60,781 nucleotides of DNA from Clostridia bacterium (GTDB taxonomy: Bacteria; Bacillota; Clostridia; Christensenellales; CAG-138). A model generated the notes under the pieces. It did no database searches, was not told where the DNA came from, and saw only the letters and a program-made list of their open reading frames with translations. Location: the NCBI GenBank assembly GCA_017388175.1, contig JAFOTD010000032.1, positions 1 to 60,781 of the forward strand, in the 5' to 3' direction. The position numbers and the translations under genes were made by a program. Shown one piece after another: positions 57,599 through 60,781 of the stretch. Every line of letters begins with the position of its first letter. The first letter of the stretch is position 1.

Positions 57599-59341
57599 TC
57601 AGTTCATATTCCAATGCGGATCGGCAAGACCCCAGTATTCCATGGTTTCTCCCGTCTCCTCGTCCGTCAGCACGATCGCGCCGTTTTCTATCGTGACGGC
57701 GTAAGCCGCAGTACTCCTCCCTGTGGTTTTGATACTGTCCGCATCATAGTAATACAGATTTAAACCGTCCGTCATGCGTTGGAAGCGAAAATACCCGTAT
57801 GCCGTTTGGAACGTGTTGCGATAGACCGCCGTGCCGTTGCGGTAGACGGACAGCGTGAACGTAAAGAGCCCCGAAGTCGGTCCGTATGTCAACATGCAGG
57901 TCTCAAGCCGTCCGTCACCGTCGACGTCGCAGACCGTGCTGACTTCCAGATTGAGAATGCCGCCGATATCAACCTTGCTGTCGAGCGGCGCCGAATACAG
58001 CGGATCGTCGCATTCGAACGGGATTCCCGTGAGCAGCCATCTCAGGCGTCCCGTATATGCTTCGTCGATCTCATACCAATAGCTTGAGATCGGGTTATGG
58101 AACGGAACAACCTCGACCTGCTCCGGCTCGATATTGCAGTCCCGCGCTTCATAGTAGGTCGAAAGGATCATGCGCATCTCTTCGATCGTCGTTCCTCTGC
58201 TCTCGATGCCGATCTCGGCTTCCTTACGCAAATCCGAACCGGGAACCAACGCGCAGGAGTATGAACCCTCCGCCATCTGCCACACGATGACCTTCAAACG
58301 CGGCGTAGCGTAGAGGTCAAAGTATTCGGGATATTGCTTCCGCAGCTCGATGGTCTTCTGCCGGTACGGATCGACGATCTCCATTTCCGGGACGCGTTCG
58401 TAATACTCTCTGCGATCATAAAATATCCAGCAAATCGTATCGGTTTCGGCTTCGTAACGCAGCGTCCAACCGGACCACTGCAAGGTGTTCCCCGAAATCG
58501 TATAGGGGGCGCTTTGATTTCCCTGCACCCCGCCGTCGGGCGCATATAAGAAATAATACATGCGGCCGTCTGCCGTAAACTCCAGATACCACGGCTGCGG
58601 CTTGGCATCTTCTTCCCACGTTTGCTCCTTTTCCCACTTTAGATAATCGTAATCGAAACCGTCTAACGGAGAAGGATCGACGGCATGCTCACTCCGCGTT
58701 TGCTTCCAGACGCCAAGCAGTGTCTGCTCGTTAAACACGCGGGAGAAGATCAGCGCGCCGTCGCCGTCCGCGCCCGCAAAGCGCAGCGTGTTCGTTTCCG
58801 GGTCATATACGCCGCTTGCGGGCAGCACCGGGATTTCTCCGCTCTCCGCCGTGAGTTCGACCGCGTTGTCGGCAAAGGCGTACCGATAGACATACTGTCC
58901 CTCCGCACCGCCCGTCTGCGTCGAGACCGTGACGCTTTCGTCGGAAAATTGAAGCTGCATCTGAATCCCGATCGTTTCGGGATCGACCGTTTCGCCGTTT
59001 TGCTCCACTTCCGTGAGTGTCCATCTTCCGCGCAGGGGATTGTATGCGGCGGGATCGACCGCGCCGTGTTTGTTTCGTCCGATGCCCGGAGCGAACACCG
59101 CAATCACGACGCACGCGGCGACGAGCACCGCCGCCAAAGCGCCCGCAAGCACCTTGCCGACCGGAAATCCGCGCTTTTTCGGTTCCGATCCGGTCGCGGA
59201 CGATTTCGCCGCGTCCGTTTGTGCCGATCTATTTTGGGTCCCTCCTGCCGTTTCCGCCGCGCGCAGCAGTCCGTCCGCAAACGACTGCGGCATTTCGGGA
59301 AAGAGGCCCCTCTTTAATCTTGTATCGAAACTGCTGTTCAT
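57599..59341 (-). CDS. membrane-anchored partner of the ECF sigma factor (putative anti-sigma)
   Basis: A 580-residue protein: an N-terminal cytoplasmic segment of about 60 residues with a helical start (MNSSFDTRLKRGLFPEMPQSF), one membrane helix (62-84), and a very large extracellular part. The start overlaps the sigma stop as ATGA, the usual arrangement of sigma/anti-sigma pairs, so the N-terminus probably holds the sigma. The ectodomain has lipocalin-like segments (LRGRWTLTEVEQNGETV, LLGVWKQTRSEHAV) and a calcium-loop-like DVDGDGRLETC. It has no ZAS zinc motif. Role is inferred from position and topology. Confidence 0.65.
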   Translation of the reverse strand: MNSSFDTRLKRGLFPEMPQSFADGLLRAAETAGGTQNRSAQTDAAKSSATGSEPKKRGFPVGKVLAGALAAVLVAACVVIAVFAPGIGRNKHGAVDPAAYNPLRGRWTLTEVEQNGETVDPETIGIQMQLQFSDESVTVSTQTGGAEGQYVYRYAFADNAVELTAESGEIPVLPASGVYDPETNTLRFAGADGDGALIFSRVFNEQTLLGVWKQTRSEHAVDPSPLDGFDYDYLKWEKEQTWEEDAKPQPWYLEFTADGRMYYFLYAPDGGVQGNQSAPYTISGNTLQWSGWTLRYEAETDTICWIFYDRREYYERVPEMEIVDPYRQKTIELRKQYPEYFDLYATPRLKVIVWQMAEGSYSCALVPGSDLRKEAEIGIESRGTTIEEMRMILSTYYEARDCNIEPEQVEVVPFHNPISSYWYEIDEAYTGRLRWLLTGIPFECDDPLYSAPLDSKVDIGGILNLEVSTVCDVDGDGRLETCMLTYGPTSGLFTFTLSVYRNGTAVYRNTFQTAYGYFRFQRMTDGLNLYYYDADSIKTTGRSTAAYAVTIENGAIVLTDEETGETMEYWGLADPHWNMN

Positions 59342-59826
59342 AGCATTGCCTCCTGTTCCGAAAGCTTTTTCCGAAGCGCCTCCCGTGCGCGGGAAAGCCG
59401 CGAGCGCACCGTGCCTTCGCTGACCTCGCAGATCTTTGCGATCTCGCGGGTCGAATAACCCTCAAAATAAAACAGCGTGATCGCAAGCCGTTCGTCCGCG
59501 TTGAGCGTGTCGAACGCGCGGTTCAGATCGAGGTCCGGCACCTCCATGTCGTAGCCGATGGGTTCGCATGCGTCGAGGTTGACCGTGCGAAAAGCGGAGC
59601 GCACAAAATTACTGCATTCGTTTTTCAGAATGCGGATCATCCATGTCTTGAAATATCGCCGTTCTTTGAGCTTGTCTAAATGGGTGTACGCCTTTAAAAC
59701 CGCGTTCTGCGCGGCGTCCTCGCAGTCTGCGCGATTTCTGAGGATTGCGAACGCGACGCGAAACATCGTCGGCGCGACCGCCTCGATCTCGCGGGAAAAC
59801 CAGGCGTTCTCGCTTCCGTTTCTCAA
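59338..59826 (-). CDS. ECF-type RNA polymerase sigma factor
   Basis: A 162-residue sigma factor with region 2 (FRVAFAILRNRADCEDAAQNAVLKAYTHL in two helices; RRYFKTWMIRILKNEC) and region 4 (TLFYFEGYSTREIAKICEVSEGTVRSRLSRAREAL). No region 1 or 3. It starts at TTG 59826, 7 bases after AGGGAGGG; no ATG is better placed. It probably controls its own operon from the ECF-like promoter just upstream and is held by the next gene product. Confidence 0.9.
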   Translation of the reverse strand: MRNGSENAWFSREIEAVAPTMFRVAFAILRNRADCEDAAQNAVLKAYTHLDKLKERRYFKTWMIRILKNECSNFVRSAFRTVNLDACEPIGYDMEVPDLDLNRAFDTLNADERLAITLFYFEGYSTREIAKICEVSEGTVRSRLSRAREALRKKLSEQEAML

Positions 59827-59863
59827 AGCGCTTCCCTCCCTTCCGGTTTGTGTCTTTACTGAT

Positions 59864-59892
59864 TAGACACATAAAGACGGCAAAATGTTGCA
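59864..59892 (-). promoter_or_regulatory. possible autoregulatory ECF promoter with inverted repeat
   Basis: Minus strand: TGCAAC (59892-59887), 17 bp, TGTCTA (59869-59864), close to the ECF pattern xGxAAC-N16/17-CGTCTA. An inverted repeat TGTGTCT / AGACACA (59849-59855 / 59865-59871) overlaps the -10. Confidence 0.45.
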
Positions 59893-59902
59893 ATGAAAAA
59901 TG

Positions 59903-59931
59903 AAAAAGCGGGGGCGGATTTTCCACCCCCG
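59903..59931 (-). terminator. terminator of the Big2-like protein gene
   Basis: CGGGGGTGG / CCGCCCCCG on the minus strand followed by CTTTTTC; 10 bp past the stop. Confidence 0.8.
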
Positions 59932-59940
59932 TAAAAACAG

Positions 59941-60573
59941 TTATCCGCGCGTAAAATGCAGATCCGGCAAAGCCTTCGCGCCCCAGAAATGCAGACGCAG
60001 GGTGTCGTTGAGCCTGTCGTAATACAGAATCACCGGCTCCGCGCCCTCGGCAGGCGTCAGCTTCACGAACCGGTGCGGATTTGTACACTCGCCGTCGGCA
60101 AAGGCGGTGCGGACCCATGCGGTCGTTTGCGTGCCGTCCGCGGTGGAAAGCGTTCCCGTAAGCGCATTGTCAAGCGTCAGCGTTTCGCCGTCCGGCGCAA
60201 GCCACGTCCCCGCAAGGATCGTTTCCTCCGTGACGGTCACCGAAACGCTCGCCTTCTGTTCGTCGACCGCGCCCGCGATCGTGCAGGTTCCCGGCGAGAC
60301 GGCGACGATCATTTCGTCCAGCTCGTCCACCCACGCAATGACCTCCTCCGACCAGCTTACGCTGAAATGCAGCAGCTTATGCCTTGCGTTGTACGGCTCG
60401 ATCGTGTGCGTGATCGGGCGGCCCTCGTCCATCTTCAGTGTAAGCGACGTTTCCGACAGCGTAAGCGACGTCGCAGGCTTTGTGCGGATCAGAAAAAACA
60501 GCCCGAGCGCGTTCAACGCGATCAGCACGCCCGCCGCCGCCCGGATCAGAATGGTTTTCGTCGTTTGCTTCAT
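59941..60573 (-). CDS. membrane-anchored protein with Big2-like domain
   Basis: A 210-residue protein: membrane helix near the N-terminus (about 9-29), then a bacterial Ig-like group 2 domain (SLTLSETSLTLKMDEGRP, SEEVIAWVDELDEMIVAVSPGTCTI, KASVSVTVTEE) and a C-terminal beta-rich domain of about 90 residues (ILAGTWLAPDGETLTLD, LYYDRLNDTLRLHFWG). The GTWLAPDGETL part recalls the lipocalin-like segments of the sigma partner at 57599. RBS CGGAGA. Function unknown. Confidence 0.7.
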   Translation of the reverse strand: MKQTTKTILIRAAAGVLIALNALGLFFLIRTKPATSLTLSETSLTLKMDEGRPITHTIEPYNARHKLLHFSVSWSEEVIAWVDELDEMIVAVSPGTCTIAGAVDEQKASVSVTVTEETILAGTWLAPDGETLTLDNALTGTLSTADGTQTTAWVRTAFADGECTNPHRFVKLTPAEGAEPVILYYDRLNDTLRLHFWGAKALPDLHFTRG

Positions 60574-60602
60574 ACCGGTTCTCCGAATGATTTTTCGGTA
60601 TT

Positions 60603-60630
60603 ATTGTATCAGCAATTTTGCCGATGTCAA
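60603..60630 (-). promoter_or_regulatory. promoter of the Big2-like protein gene
   Basis: Minus strand: TTGACA (60630-60625), 16 bp, TACAAT (60608-60603) with a TGA extension; 30 bases before the start. Confidence 0.75.
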
Positions 60631-60659
60631 GGAAAGGGAAGGCAAATGCATGCGGGCGC

Positions 60660-60781
60660 ATCCGATCAGCGGACGACCGATGGTCGTCCCTACGGGCTGC
60701 GGAATGTCTCCCTGAACCGCGCAGCAATGAAGGATCTTGCCGATATTCGGAGATTCTTCGTCGGCGTTGCCTCCTCAGAAT
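60660..60781. repeat. interspersed repeat cluster running off the window end
   Basis: GGACGACCGATGGTCGTCC palindrome, CCCTACGGGCTGCGG, then a TGTCTCCCTGAACCGC..GAAGGATCTT unit like 16898-16968 whose other end (CCTCAGAAT) begins as the window stops. No gene in the last 150 bases. Confidence 0.5.

Noticed and set aside
1-60781. CRISPR arrays, tRNA, rRNA, riboswitches
   Set aside because: No regularly spaced repeats, no cloverleaf or rRNA sequence, and no recognisable riboswitch core were seen on reading both strands.

Overview
The window is a roughly 60% GC chromosomal segment from a low-redundancy Gram-positive anaerobe, most likely an uncultured gut-type member of the Clostridia (Bacillota). 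Reasons: strong AGGAGG-type ribosome binding sites, SpoVD-type PBP with PASTA domains, a MurE with the meso-DAP motif DNPR, AddAB, DivIB, a FeoA-FeoB fusion with its small Cys-rich partner, clostripain, two MurA paralogues, and interspersed short palindromic repeats of the kind seen in such genomes. No phage, plasmid, CRISPR array, tRNA or rRNA was seen. The lineage call is inference.

Layout. 1-405: 3' end of a carbamate kinase gene. 564-4928 (-): topoisomerase IV pair parE-parC. 5055-16671 (+): a reduced division/cell-wall (dcw) cluster rsmH-ftsL-spoVD-murE-mraY-murD-ftsW-murA-divIB, with no murF, murG, murC, murB or ftsAZ. 17037-19160 (-): a large lipoprotein that carries a second copy of the DivIB extracellular beta domain, facing divIB tail to tail. 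19291-20306 (-): rpsF-ssb-rpsR. 20659-26632 (+): holA, membrane-anchored clostripain, a small Big2-like protein, M32 carboxypeptidase, two DUF3592-type membrane proteins. 26934-30744 (-): cdsA, FeoAB fusion plus Cys-rich partner, and a small lipoprotein.

30841-36324: rsmA (+), Noc/ParB-like protein (-), ferredoxin (+), flotillin (-), XRE regulator (+) and a membrane protein with four zinc-ribbon-like repeats (+). 36606-45993 (-): a nine-gene run with several ATGA junctions, murA2 - rRNA methyltransferase - tandem pseudouridine synthase - phosphosugar mutase - membrane protein - deoD - Dabb protein - uvrB - FMN-binding lipoprotein. 46066-46962 (-): anchored solute-binding protein. 47276-56976 (+): thpR, addB-addA-rRNA methyltransferase (overlapping), acyltransferase with a zinc ribbon. 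57230-60573 (-): a decayed lipoprotein, an ECF sigma factor with a large membrane-anchored partner, and a Big2-like membrane protein.

Most notable: (1) the lipoprotein paralogue of the DivIB beta domain beside divIB; (2) a ~130 bp three-hairpin element present twice, each time directly behind a gene end, with a compensatory base-pair change; (3) a head-to-tail fusion of two RluA-type pseudouridine synthases; (4) an acyltransferase fused to a zinc ribbon; (5) apparently leaderless holA and rsmA transcripts; and (6) a recurrent promoter form, TTGCAT-like -35 with a TGn-extended -10. All assignments come from reading the sequence; no database search was run.
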